Positions 28,576-38,195 of a stretch of DNA of 41,824 bases are shown piece by piece (the stretch's first letter is position 1; each line of letters opens with the position of its first letter). Origin of the DNA: Prorocentrum cordatum (lineage: Eukaryota > Sar > Dinophyceae > Prorocentrales > Prorocentraceae). The stretch spans positions 5,001 through 46,824 of the forward strand of contig CAUYUJ010007440.1 in the NCBI GenBank assembly GCA_963575745.1, read 5' to 3'. Under the pieces are notes generated by a model. That model worked only from the letters and a program-made list of their open reading frames with translations. It was not told the DNA's origin and made no database searches. The translations under genes and the position numbers were made by a program.

Positions 28576-29253
28576 CTAATGTTTTGCGATGTTGCAGTTC
28601 AATGGTTGGGCAACGTGAGATCCGAGGGCACTTTGGTCGGACGAGAGGCTCGCTCGGCAGTCCTCCAGCCGCAGGGTGCTCTGCAGCAGCTGCGCCTCGC
28701 AGAGCGGGCTCCGGGGTTGCCCGGATCGTCCCGAACGGCCGCCGGAGAGGCCCGAGCGGCCGCCCGAAGGCCAGGGGAGGAACATGCGCCGATACCGCTG
28801 CCCGTCCCGGAGAGCATTCGTCGCCACGGCTGGATTCTCCTCAGCGTTCTGGTCAGAACGCACCCCAGGAGAGGTACAGGGGAAACCCATGCCAAGGAAC
28901 AGCCTGCTTGCCTCCAGGGTGCCCTGGGTTTCTTGGGCTTCAAAGGTTTTGCCATGGAAACTGTGACGTTCCCACACCGAGAATCCATAGTCGTCCTGGG
29001 GTCTCAGAGTTGGGTATCTTGCCGAAGGCTTCTTGTGGTCGAGCTCCTCCTGTACGCGGAGTGGCGGTGTCGGTTCCCTGGTGTTCCCCGATCCAGCAGT
29101 TAGCGCCTCGCCGAGCGCGCCCAGGGGCGGCCTGGATCGTCCCGAGCAGGCGCCAGAGGCCCGTGGGAGGCGCCGGGAAAACCGGCTGCGTGAGCTGTCG
29201 GGTCTGAAGAGACGTGGTTCAACCCAGACCCCTTCGCGTCGTGAAAGAATCAC
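28576..29253 (-). CDS. Hypothetical protein, 225-codon frame
   Basis: A minus-strand frame open for 225 codons with mixed, non-repetitive composition (SVWERHSFHGKTFEAQETQG, LCEAQLLQSTLRLEDCRASL). The C-terminal 40 residues are helix-like. No known domain. Plus-strand frames are open over the same DNA, and a family C-like scrap (GGCGCCGGGAAAACCGGCTG) lies at 29169-29188 inside the N-terminal part, so the true gene, if any, is probably shorter. Confidence 0.25.
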   Translation of the reverse strand: MILSRREGVWVEPRLFRPDSSRSRFSRRLPRASGACSGRSRPPLGALGEALTAGSGNTREPTPPLRVQEELDHKKPSARYPTLRPQDDYGFSVWERHSFHGKTFEAQETQGTLEASRLFLGMGFPCTSPGVRSDQNAEENPAVATNALRDGQRYRRMFLPWPSGGRSGLSGGRSGRSGQPRSPLCEAQLLQSTLRLEDCRASLSSDQSALGSHVAQPLNCNIAKH

Positions 29254-29560
29254 GACGGGAGGTGTTTGGCCATTTTCGGCCTCCGTGGTCCCTTACCGGC
29301 CTCGGGACCGTCAAAGAACGATTAAGGATGAAATGTCAGTCCTGGGGAAGGGGTCCAGACATCTGGGGATCGACGTTGTGAAACAATCACGACGTCGGGG
29401 GTCTGGGAATGCAAGCGGGGGTCAGCCAGAGCGCCAGATCTTGCAGGATCCTGCAGAGCCAGGGGTGCACTGACCCGGGCTGGGGTGCAGGATCTTTGCA
29501 GGATTCTGGGGCAGCGGCTGACTGACCAGGGTCTGCATTGACCCGGGTCAGTGCGTCCCC
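29254..29560. other. Spacer with paired stem-loops
   Basis: Stem-loop CGTCGTGAAAGAATCACGACG (about 29239-29259) recurs as CGTTGTGAAACAATCACGACG (29374-29394). 29403-29560 is an imperfect inverted repeat (GATCTTGCAGGATCCTGCAG versus TGCAGGATCTTTGCAGGATTC, and two GACCCGGG words). No gene seen. Confidence 0.5.
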
Positions 29561-29905
29561 AAAGCTAATTCGCGAAGAACCCCCCCTTTGCCTTGGCATC
29601 GCTTGGACGTGTGTACCTAGTCTCGTCGGGGGCCATCGAGGAGCATCTCGGACCAGATTTGGAAAATACACGCACGACATCGCAACACACACGGGAGATG
29701 CACGTCCCAGCGATGACCAGTCGTGCTATCTTCTCTCGTCGTCTAGCCAGATGTCCACGGCCCGGGCCGGGCCGAGGCTTCCCGCTGCCGCTGGGTCCAG
29801 GACGGAGGTCCGTGGGTCGAGGCAGGGCCCCAGAAGGACGGAGCCCTGAAGGTCGGGAAGGGCCTCCAGGCTTCGAGCAGTTCGGACAGCAGGGGAGCGA
29901 AAGAT

Positions 29906-30074
29906 GACATGAGCAGAAAGACTTGGAGGTCCGCGCGGCTTTCTCGGATCGGCGCTCGACCCCCCTCCCTGGCGCGCGGAGCGCGCCAGGGGCGGCGCCC
30001 GAGGCGCCGCCAGAGGGGGCCCCAGCGCCGATCCGAAAACTCAGCGCGGACCTCTGAGTTTTTATGTTTATGTC
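29906..30074. mobile_element. Cloverleaf foldback element, family A copy 7
   Basis: Outer ends GACATGAGCAGAAAGACT and TTTTTATGTTTATGTC, arms GGTCCGCGCGGCTTTCTCGG / CAGCGCGGACC, core hairpins CCTGGCGCGC/GCGCGCCAGG and GGCGGCGCC/GGCGCCGCC both perfect. Same orientation as copy 1; this copy shows that the ends extend to GACAT..ATGTC. Confidence 0.88.
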
Positions 30075-30380
30075 TATTGGTCTTCCCCCTAAGGCCTCCA
30101 GGCCCTGGAGATAGGAGAGGGCCCTGAGGCTTGCGCCACCGTCGCTCAGCGTCCGGCCCGATGTCCACGGGCCGGGCCAGGGATCGAGGCTTTTCCCCCG
30201 CTGGCATCGGGTGTACGGGGCGGAGGTCCGTGCTGCGGGGGCGGGGCCCGGCGAGGGATGGGGCTCCGGAGATCGTCGAGGACACGGCCTCACCGGGGTC
30301 TCCGTCTTCGCATTGACCTCAGGAGGTCCTGAGGTCTGATCCCCCCCTTCTCACTCGGCGGTGAGTAGGGCTGGTCCCAA
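30075..30380. other. Spacer, no gene seen
   Basis: No repeat family recognised. GTCCACGGGCCGGGCCAGGG (30165) resembles GTCCACGGCCCGGGCCGGGC (29753). Confidence 0.4.
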
Positions 30381-30537
30381 AACCTCCTCCTCCTCCTCCT
30401 CCTCCTCCTCCTCCTCCTCCTCCTCCTCCTCCTCCTCCTCCTCCTCCTCCTCCTCCTCTCCTCCTCCTCCTCCTCCCCCCGCTCCCCCTCCTCCTCCTCC
30501 TCCTCCTCCTCCTCCTCCTCCTCCTCCTCCTTCTCAT
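30381..30537. repeat. TCC microsatellite
   Basis: More than 40 TCC copies with two short interruptions (30456-30490). Confidence 0.96.
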
Positions 30538-31005
30538 CCTTTCCTCGTCGTTGTTGCGCGGCGGGTGCCGCGGAAACGAATCACTAGATACCTCCTATTG
30601 GTGGGATTCCACTACTTCAATAAGGCCGCTGAAAAAATGAGTTGCCCTCTATTTGGGGGGTGTAAAGATTTCTCGCGGTTAGGGATAATACGTAAGTAGA
30701 TCTAGGCGGTTGGTTTCATACATCTGCAGAACCCCTATCTCTCATGTTTCAGGGCCTCTTAGCTTGGGCCCCGTCCCAAAGGGTTGATCAGGGGTTCTTT
30801 TCTAGGCATTCAGAAGATAGGGAAGGGCATCCAGGCCGAATCTGCACTGTTCAAGGCCGCATCGCCCCAGAGCCCCGTGTCTCTAGGGTCGTTGTCCGGG
30901 GCCGGCGTCTCATCCGGGGCCAGACCCGAGGCCTGGTGAGGGCCCCCAGAGGCCCGAAATGGCAAGAACCCCCTTTGGCTGTTTCTCCAGGCTGAAGACG
31001 ATGAA
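30538..31005. other. Spacer, no gene seen
   Basis: No recognisable gene or repeat family. Confidence 0.4.
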
Positions 31006-31132
31006 GGAGGAGGAGGAGGAGGAGGAGGAGGAGGAGGCGGCGGAGGAGGAGGAGGATCCGGAGGAGGAGGAGGAGGAGGAGGAGGAGGAGGAGGAGGAGG
31101 AGGAGGAGGGGGAGGAGGAGGAGGAGGAGGAG
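31006..31132. repeat. GGA microsatellite
   Basis: Imperfect GGA array with GGC and GGAT interruptions, 90 bp before family A copy 8. Confidence 0.95.
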
Positions 31133-31160
31133 TCTCAGACTGAAGACGAAGGAGCCTTGT

Positions 31161-31293
31161 ACGCAAACATCAATTTTTGGAGGTCCCCGCGGCCGTCCTG
31201 GATCCGCGTCGATGCGAAGCGCCCGGGGGGCCGCGCCGCCGGGGGGCCCAGCGCCGACGCCAGACCTCAGCGCGGAGCTGCGACTGTTTACTC
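31161..31293. mobile_element. Degenerate cloverleaf element, family A copy 8
   Basis: AATTTTTGGAGGTCCCCGCGG pairs with CAGCGCGGAGCTGCGACTG; the core keeps only a GGGGGGCCGCGCCGCCGGGG remnant. Confidence 0.55.
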
Positions 31294-31510
31294 CGGCGAT
31301 CGCAAACACGGATGAAGGGGGCGAGGATTAGCGACGAGTCCCGTTTCCATGGGAGATCGCGGATTTCCGCCGCCCAGTGAAGCGACACCGGCCGCATGTT
31401 GGGGCAAACGCCTCCCCCAATCCATGTCTGCGCGCCCCCGATTTACGCGTATGCAGGTTTTTCCTTGTTTCTTCGGCTCCCAGGTGGAAGAAGAAGAAGA
31501 AGAAGAAGAA

Positions 31511-31690
31511 TCGGGTCGGGCGAAAGGGGGGGATTGGGAAAGGGGGGGTTACGAAATTTGCTGCATGCAGCTGGTTTCGGCCTCACCGAGGGGCCCGTTC
31601 CTCGATACATAGCCGCCTCCGGCTCCGGGAGGCGCTGGGAAAATCAGCTACGTGAGCTGATTCTCAATCCCCCCCTTTCGCCCGACCCGA
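31511..31690. mobile_element. Foldback element, family C copy 2, with 8-bp target duplication
   Basis: TCGGGTCGGGCGAAAGGGGG and CTTTCGCCCGACCCGA ends, 180 bp. AAGAAGAA is present immediately on both sides (31503-31510 and 31691-31698). The element therefore landed in an AAG repeat, and the length of eight agrees with the duplication seen at 8452/8684. Very similar to copy 1 at 6003-6197. Confidence 0.9.
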
Positions 31691-31832
31691 AAGAAGAAGA
31701 CGTCGGAGGTCCGCCCCCCGACTGGCCCGGGGCGGCCTCGAGAACCCTGGGGTGCCGATGCCGCCCCGGGCCAGTCCTTCGGCGGGCGCGCGGAGTCCGG
31801 CCGGGACTTCTCGGGGGGGCCTCGTTTCAGGA

Positions 31833-31977
31833 GGAAAAGAAACACACAGACACAATTAATCCTCGATTCTCCAGAAAATATGGGAAAATATGGGAAGTGG
31901 GGGGGAAGACAAAAACCCAGAAAATATGGGAAAATATGGGGAATCTTTTTATTTGTGTGTATTTATTTGTGTGTCCC
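31833..31977. mobile_element. Foldback element, family H copy 3
   Basis: GAAACACACAGACACAATTA at the left, TTATTTGTGTGTCCC at the right, with GAAAATATGGGAAAATATGG blocks. Highly similar to 17667-17812. Confidence 0.85.
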
Positions 31978-32274
31978 AGTTCCCCTTCATTGTTGAGGGC
32001 AGTCGGGGCTGCTTGGGAGCTCTGCTCGCTCGCAACCCGAAGCCTTGCCATGCTCTTGTTCCTCCGTCGGGGCCCCCGCTCTGTGAAGTGCCGGGGATCT
32101 GCGATCACTTGTGAGCGCTACCCCTGCGGTCCAAGCGACGCTCGGGGTATCGGACATGCTTGGCTGCAGGCATCCCCGGGATTCTGAAGATTCTGAGAGG
32201 GCTCGGGTCAGGGGTAGGGGTCGGGCCAGCATCTCCTGGATTCTACCCCAGGGGAAGGGTTCAAATGAAGTTGC
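31978..32274. other. Spacer, no gene seen
   Basis: No family recognised. Confidence 0.4.
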
Positions 32275-32430
32275 CCAGACAAAAGGAGGGGAAGGGGGAA
32301 GGCGGGATTACGAAATCTGCCGCATGCTGCTGGTACGGCCCCGCCCAGCGCGCTTCTCGATACGTGGCCGATCCCGTCTCCAGGAGGCGCCAGGACAACC
32401 AGCTGCAACCCTTCTCCCTTTTACCCCTCA
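32275..32430. mobile_element. Diverged foldback element, family C copy 3
   Basis: GGCGGGATTACGAAATCTGC with GCATGCTGCTGG, then CGATACGTGGCCG and CAGGACAACCAGCTGCAACC, follow copies 1 and 2 in order but with many changes. The ends are reduced to AAAGGAGGGGAAGG and CCTTCTCCCTTTT. Confidence 0.6.
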
Positions 32431-32499
32431 CCCCTCCTCGGCCTCATCGGTCGCCTCTTCCTCATCCTCTCCTGCCCCTCTTGCCCTCTTGCTCCTCTC

Positions 32500-32680
32500 C
32501 TCCCTCCTCCTCCTCCTCCTCCTCCTCCTCCCTCCTCCTACCTCCTCCCCGTCCTCCTCTCTCCTCCTCCTCCTCCTCCTCCTCCTCCTCCCTCCAACTC
32601 CTCCCCCTCCTCCTCCTCTCCTCCTCCCCTCCTCCCCTCCTCCTCCTCCTCCTCCTCCTCCTCCACCTCCTCCTCCTCCT
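32500..32680. repeat. TCC-rich pyrimidine tract
   Basis: TCC runs separated by CCC, ACC and CTC interruptions. Confidence 0.93.
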
Positions 32681-33146
32681 CCTTCCCATCCCTCCCCTCC
32701 CTCTCACTCCTCGGCCTCCTCGGCCTCCTCCGCTTCCTCTTCGACCCCCTGCTCTTCCCCCTCCTTCCTCGTCTTCCTTCTCGTCGACGCTGCCTGAGGC
32801 CCCGTGGGGCAGGCAGTTCATGCTCGACTCGTAGAGGTGGCAGTCTCGACCAGCTGCCTGGGACGCGCTCGCCTGGGAGGGGGCGCCTCGGAGAGCGCAG
32901 AAGAGGGCCGCGTGCCAGCGCCGAGCCCTCTGCCCGGGCCCGGGAGCTGCACGAAGGCGCACGCGAACGTAGAGGAACTCCCACGGGCCTCGACACGCGA
33001 AGGTTCGTGAGGCAGTCAGCGCGCCTAGCAAGGCCGCGCACCCTCCTCCAGGGTACCCTTGCGTCCTTGCCTCTGCGGCCCGTCCTTTGCCGTCTTCACT
33101 GGTCGCCCGTCGCCCGGAACGTCCCAACTTCGGCCTCCAGGGGCCT
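32681..33146 (-). repeat. Tandem duplication, copy 1, containing a minus-strand ORF
   Basis: 466 bp matching 33634-34090 except for one 9-bp indel and two substitutions that I can see. A minus-strand frame crosses it from 33127 (GRSGRRATSEDGKGRAAEAR, WEFLYVRVRLRAAPG, RDCHLYESSMNCLPHGASGS) before entering the TCC tract as Glu/Arg repeats. No family recognised; it shares the EARxQG..GC stretch with 25850-26150. It may be an exon; its start and end cannot be fixed. Confidence 0.8.
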
Positions 33147-33604
33147 CCTCCTCCTCCTCCTCTTTCTCCTCCTCCTCCTCCTCCTCCTACTCCTCCTCCT
33201 TTCCTCCTCCTCGCTCCTCCGCCCCTCCTCCTCCTCCTCCCCCCTCCTCCCTCCTCCTCCTCCTCCTCCTCCTCCTCCTCCTGCTCCCTCTCCTCCTCTC
33301 CTCCTCCTCCTCCTCCTCCTCACCCCTTCCTCCTCCTCCTCCTCCTCCTCCCTCCTCCTCCTCCTCCTCCTCCTCCTCCTCCTTCTCCTCCTCCTCGCTC
33401 CTCCTCCTCCTCCTCCTCCTCCTCCTCTCCTCCTCCTCCTCCCCCCTCCTCCTCATTTCGCTCCTCCTCCTCCTCCTCTCTCTCCTCCTTCCTCCTCCTC
33501 CTCCTCTCTCCTCCTCCTCCTCCTCCTCCTCCTCCTCCTCCCCCCCATCACCACTCCTCCCCTCCTCCTCCTCCTCCTCCTCCTTCTCCTGCTCCCTCCT
33601 CCTA

Positions 33605-33633
<29 letters not shown>
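33147..33633. repeat. TCC-rich pyrimidine tract between the two duplicate copies
   Basis: Almost 490 bp of plus-strand pyrimidines, chiefly TCC with short CCC, TTC and CTC breaks. Frames of 200-370 codons across it are low complexity. Confidence 0.95.
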
Positions 33634-33636
<3 letters not shown>

Positions 33637-34090
33637 TCCCATCCCTCCCCTCCCTCTCACTCCTCGGCCTCCTCCGCTTCCTCTTCGACCCCCTGCTCTT
33701 CCCCCTCCTTCCTCGTCTTCCTTCTCGTCGACGCTGCCTGAGGCCCCGTGGGGCAGGCAGTTCATGCTTGACTCGTAGAGGTGGCAGTCTCGACCAGCTG
33801 CCTGGGACGCGCTCGCCTGGGAGGGGGCGCCTCGGAGAGCGCAGAAGAGGGCCGCGTGCCAGCGCCGAGCCCTCTGCCCAGGCCCGGGAGCTGCACGAAG
33901 GCGCACGCGAACGTAGAGGAACTCCCACGGGCCTCGACACGCGAAGGTTCGTGAGGCAGTCAGCGCGCCTAGCAAGGCCGCGCACCCTCCTCCAGGGTAC
34001 CCTTGCGTCCTTGCCTCTGCGGCCCGTCCTTTGCCGTCTTCACTGGTCGCCCGTCGCCCGGAACGTCCCAACTTCGGCCTCCAGGGGCCT
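33634..34090 (-). repeat. Tandem duplication, copy 2
   Basis: Second copy, offset 944-953 bp. Differences seen: lacks 9 bp (one of two CGGCCTCCT units), T instead of C in ATGCTTGACTCG, and A instead of G in TGCCCAGGCCCG. In the minus-strand ORF both substitutions are silent (Ser and Pro codons) and the indel is in frame. Confidence 0.85.
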
Positions 34091-34789
34091 TGCGTCGTTA
34101 CCACCCGTCCTAATTCACGTTTTGACTGTACGAGGGGGCGGCGGCCTCGCGAACCGAGGGGGCAAATCCACGTGTACGCGGCGGGGCGCGTGCATCCTTT
34201 GGGGGGCTCCCTAATTAAGAGCTTCCGCCATGAAGGACTGCAGCGTTGCAGGCATGCACACGAAAGTCATGGCGTACAGTCGACATTCTCAAAGAAGGAC
34301 TACTTGGGCTTGCGTAGGATGGGCTCTGGTTTCCGGTCCGTTCCGTAAGTCTAGGTCGGGCCACTCTCTCGGTTGGCCAGAAGGAGCGATTTGGACAGGC
34401 GGGGAGGAGTGGGGAGGCGAAGGGGGGGGGAGGCGGGATCAGCAAGGGAGAGGGAGGGCTGGAGGATGCAGGGAGGGGGGGCGCCGTGAGGAAGAGGTGC
34501 GGCAGCAGAAGGGCGGCAGAGGCTGCGCCTCCTCTTGGGAAAAGTCGGTGCCAGGTAACATGCAAGAGTGTGCTTGCGGTGGTCCAGCTTGGGGGCGCCT
34601 GGAGCCCCATTGGTGGGGCAGAGGCCCGGTGCACAGCCTGGGTGTGCTACCCGAGGATGATACACGTCCTACAACGAGTTCGACGGTCAGCTTGAGCCTC
34701 ATGGTTGATGTGGCCATGCAGCCAGGCGGATCAAATTCGAAGACCCCTTCTTGGCTCAAGACGGACCGTGGAAAAGACGGAGGACGGGA
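34091..34789. other. Spacer with a family I-like half copy
   Basis: 34156-34212 resembles the right part of the element at 27359-27485. TTGGCTCAAG at 34749-34758 equals the last ten bases of the spliced leader but may be chance. A Gly/Arg-rich purine stretch at 34395-34520 is low complexity. No gene recognised. Confidence 0.4.
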
Positions 34790-34902
34790 GGGGGAGGGGG
34801 AGGGGGGAGGGGGAGGGGGAGGGGAGGAGAGGAGGAGGAGGAGGAGGTGAGGAGGAGGAGGAGGAGGAGGAGGAGGAGGAGGAGGAGGAGGAGGAGGAGG
34901 AG
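34790..34902. repeat. GGGGAG and GGA arrays
   Basis: A GGGGGA hexamer run (34790-34825) followed by about 23 GGA copies with one GGT break. Confidence 0.95.
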
Positions 34903-34924
34903 GTCCCCCCCCCACACGCACCCG

Positions 34925-35035
34925 AACCCTCGAGGCGGCCCGAGCTGCCGCGGCGGACTTGCGCAAGGTCACCGCGCAGCTGGAGGAGGCGGAGGCCGCC
35001 GCGCGGGAACTCCGGGAGCGACAGGAGCGGAGGGG
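34925..35035 (+). pseudogene. Coiled-coil-like coding fragment
   Basis: The plus frame reads TLEAARAAAADLRKVTAQLE then EAEAAARELRERQERRG, a regular amphipathic helix with Leu and Ala at heptad-like positions. It starts just after a C run and ends in a GTC/CTC triplet repeat (35035-35130), so neither boundary is a visible start or stop. Possibly one exon of a long coiled-coil protein. Not assigned to any family. Confidence 0.33.
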
Positions 35036-35140
35036 CGCCCGTCGTCGTCCTCGTCGCTTTCGCCCTCGCCCTCGTCGTCGCCCTCGCCCTCATTGTCGCC
35101 GTCGTTGCCCTCGTCGTCGCCCTCGCCCGCGGAGAATCGC
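35036..35140. repeat. TCGTCG/CTCGCC triplet repeat
   Basis: Imperfect CGTCGCCCTCG array. Confidence 0.8.
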
Positions 35141-35276
35141 GCCGCAGCGCCGATGCATCGGCGATACATCGGCTATGCACTGGCGACCTCGGCGGTGCAT
35201 CGGCGACGTCGGCGTGAAGAGAAGTTGGCCCCACATCGCGCCGCGTCGCCGACACCATCGGCGATGCGGCGCGATC
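35141..35276. mobile_element. GCATCGGCGA-rich element, family L copy 2
   Basis: GATGCATCGGCGATACATCG, GCATCGGCGACGTCGGCGTG and CACATCGCGCCGCGTCGCCG match the reverse complement of 4570-4682, ending in CATCGGCGATGCGGCGCG. Confidence 0.6.
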
Positions 35277-35756
35277 CTCCGACGCCTTCTGCTCCGACCC
35301 CATCCAGGAGGCCTGGACCACGAGGGCCGACGTCTCCAGAGGGGCCTGGGGAGGCCCGTGGGCCCTCGGCCCCGCACGCGCCGCGCCCGCGCGCCCGAGC
35401 AACGCCGCGCGCGGCGGCCGTGCACCCACGGCACCCGCAGAGCCGCAAGAGGCGCAGTCTGGGACACCTCTTGGATCCGTGCTGGGGCTCTCTTGGGCCG
35501 TCTGGGCTCTTGGGGGTCTCTGGGGCCGCCTTGTGACGATAGAGGAGTAGGTGAACAAGGAGTAAGGAGTACCAATAGAAGAAAGGGGTAGTCATAAGGA
35601 CGAGTTGTGTTTGGAGAAGCAGGAGGGGGCACGGAAACTGTTATGGACGAGTTGTGTTTGGAGAAGCATGAGTGTGCAAGAGGGGGATGAAGATACATAC
35701 AGACACACATATGGTTTACCTTTCATAATATTCATCACTATATAAGGGGAAAGAGG
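35277..35756. other. Spacer with CTTGGG-type repeats
   Basis: 35455-35525 is a short CTCTTGGGCCGTCTGGG patch. GACGAGTTGTGTTTGGAGAA occurs twice, at about 35600 and 35647. No gene seen. Confidence 0.45.
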
Positions 35757-35758
35757 GT

Positions 35759-35790
<32 letters not shown>

Positions 35791-35875
35791 GAGAAAGAGA
35801 GAGAGAGACTACATCTCTATCAATAAAGACATGAATAGAGAGACGGGGGGAGATAGACAGAGAGAGAGAGAGACC
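35757..35875. repeat. GA microsatellite
   Basis: Two GA-rich runs (35757-35812 and 35855-35872) separated by mixed sequence. Confidence 0.93.
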
Positions 35876-36630
35876 GAAGTACCATAGCACAGCATATACA
35901 TGTACATCTACATATAGGAGGCTGTCTACATACGTGTGAATTCATGTATACCGATACGTGGGCGCATCTACATGTATCTATGTCTATATATATATATACA
36001 TATGTATACACACTGTCAATCCCGCCCGTCCGCCCACCGTGCTTGAGTTGTCTGTCGGAGGCCCCGTCTGATGTGTGTGTGTGGGGGGGGATTCAGTGGG
36101 CGACCTCTAGGAAGCCTCCTGGGGCCTGTGTTGGCGTTGAAGACCCAAGAAGCTGTAATGCCCAAGCCACTCAAAAGAGCAGTGCGTGTTGACCATGTTG
36201 GCCTCTGGGGCCGCCTTCCAGGGCCCCCAAGCCGGCCCAGGAGGTGCCCAAAGGGGCTCCAGGGCGGCCCTCGGGGCCGTCCGTCCCCAGCCATGCCGGA
36301 CGTGCATATCCCGAACAGCGCGCCCTCGGCCTCTGGGTGAGTCACGCGGGACCCCCCAGGAGCGCCCAGGAATCCTGGCCTGTGGGCCCCTCGAAGATTG
36401 TTCTTCTGGGGCACTCGCAGGGACTCGTGTATGCACACGCACAGGTTCACCAAGCAGTGTTTGCGCGTAGAGGTTCTTTCTCTTTGGAACCTGGCCCTTG
36501 CGCGGCCCCAGTGGCCCCGTTCCCGTCCGTCGCCGCCCCAGTTTCAAAAAGCCAAATACAAGAAAAGTTTGCGGCCCCAGCGGCCCCGTTTCCGCCCGAC
36601 GCCGCCGCCCCGGTACACTTCTTCCCCCGT
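35876..36630. other. Spacer, no gene seen
   Basis: AT run TATATATATATACATATGTA at 35985-36008. GCGGCCCCAGTGGCCCCG (36502) and GCGGCCCCAGCGGCCCCG (36571) are direct repeats about 70 bp apart. Minus- and plus-strand frames overlap; none is recognisable. Confidence 0.4.
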
Positions 36631-36985
36631 CGCATTGCAATCGCATAACAATCGCGTTGCAATCGCACTGCAATCGCAGTACATTGCATTGCATTGCAGT
36701 CGCATTGCATTGCAGTCACATTCCATTGCAGTCGCACTGCCTTGCATGGCCTTACATTGTCTGGCATCGGTCTGCCTTCCGTCACAGATCGTTACTTCGC
36801 ATTTTGTTGTATGGCGGTGCCGTGCATTGCTTCGCATTGATGCGCATTGCTTTAACTTGCTTCGGTTTGTTTTGCAGTGTTTGGAATGTGCTTGACATTG
36901 TTTGGCATTGCTTTGCGTTTTGCAATTGCCTTGCGCCACCTAGATTGCGCCACGTCGATTGCACCACACCTAGATAGCACCGCGT
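36631..36985. repeat. ATTGCA tandem tract
   Basis: Dozens of CGCATTGCAATCGCA, ATTGCAGTCGCA and later TTGCTTCGCATTG words, ending in TAGATTGCGCCACGTCGATT and GCACCACACC, which resemble the interior and ends of family D. Confidence 0.8.
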
Positions 36986-37301
36986 ATACTGCAATCCATC
37001 ACGTTAGAGGGTCCTCACTTTGCGACGGGCGTCGACAGAGACAAGAAGCGCGGCGACCGACACCCGGGCCCAGAAGCAGCGGCGACAGACGGCGGCGACG
37101 GGCGGCGACGGCGACAGCAAGCCGGCCGGGCCAGCACCTAGGCCCTGTTCTGTTTCCCAGTAGGAATGTTTACGTGCACTCATTGTTATATATACATATA
37201 TATATAGTAACATGTGCAGAGAGATGCATAGATACACCTATACATAGATGTAAAGAAAGTTATCACGTGCGTGCCCAGGCTCATACAAACACATATGCAG
37301 G
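36986..37301. other. Spacer with AT run
   Basis: TATATATACATATATATATAG at 37186-37206. No gene seen. Confidence 0.4.
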
Positions 37302-37645
37302 ATGTGCGTGTGTGCGTGTGAAGTGAAAGGTGTGTGTGTGGTTGCGTGTGTCTTGCTTGTTCTGTTTGTGCGTGTTCTGTGTGCTATGTGTGAGCCATGT
37401 GTTGATTATGTGCTTGCGTGTTGTGTATGTGTGTCAGATGTGCTGTGTGCGTGGTGCTGCTTGTGTTGGGTGTCGTGTGTGCCCACACCGTGTGTTGTGT
37501 GTGCGTGTGTGTGCCTTGTGTGTGTGTGTGTTCCTTGTGGGCTTTGGCTCTGTGTGTGCGTTCTCTGTGTGTTGTGTGCGGTGTGTTCTTGTGTAGTGTG
37601 TGTGTGTGAGAGAGAGAGTTCTGTGTGTCCTCTCTCTCTCTCTTT
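37302..37645. repeat. GT-rich (TG)n tract
   Basis: Degenerate GTGTGTGC-type tract, then GAGAGAGAG and CTCTCTCTCTC at 37608-37645. Frames rich in Cys/Val (plus) and His/Thr (minus) reflect the repeat. Confidence 0.9.
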
Positions 37646-37922
37646 CTGTGTTGCACGTCGGGGCTCGATTTGGGGAGGATGTTTTTGGCGAAACGGTTTC
37701 TGTTACTCGCACTGAACGGTGGCTCGCTGTTTGGAGGATTCCCAGGCGCAATTGCAGTGTTCTGAGAACCGGGTTCACAATCATTAAAGCCCGTCGTGTT
37801 TCTGACGTTTTTTTTGTCATCTGTTGAAGATCATATGTGTTTCTGTTGACCCTGACGTCACGATCTGATGTCGCGATCTGTGTGACATTTTTGCTGACCC
37901 CATGGCTCCAAGTATGGCCCAG
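37646..37922. other. Spacer, no gene seen
   Basis: TGACGTCACGATCTGATGTC around 37853 contains a TGACGTCA palindrome. Nothing else recognised. Confidence 0.4.
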
Positions 37923-38195
37923 CTGAAAGTCCTCATGGCGCACCCGCCCCAAACTCGAAACATCCCTCGCACGTTTCTCTTGGCCCATACGGTGCTCCAC
38001 CGAGGGCCCCACTGAGGAAGTCCGCATGGAGCCCCAGCCCCAATTCAGCACACCACTCACACGCTTTGTGGCCTCATAGGGAGTTCCACCTGCGGCCCCA
38101 GTGGCACAGTCCGCAAGGTTTTCCCGCCCCCAACTCGGCACGTTCCACACACGCTTCCAGCTTCCATGTGGAGCTCCACTCGCAGCCCCAGAAGC
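37923..38195. repeat. 89-bp minisatellite, locus 2 (diverged)
   Basis: Three units of about 90 bp, each with AGTCCGCATGG-like start, AACTCGGCAC..CCTCGCACG middle and GGAGCTCCACC..GGCCCCA end. Clearly the same family as 28265-28522 but much older. Confidence 0.75.

Noticed and set aside
910-31293. Family A as a viral hairpin terminus
   Set aside because: Only the fold topology is similar; there is no replication gene nearby and the copies are dispersed like MITEs.
33007-34214. Ser/Pro/Leu frames up to 375 codons
   Set aside because: Translations of TCC repeats in three frames.
37302-37645. Cys-rich frame resembling a metallothionein-like protein
   Set aside because: A TG/TGTG tract gives Cys-Val in this frame and His-Thr on the other strand.
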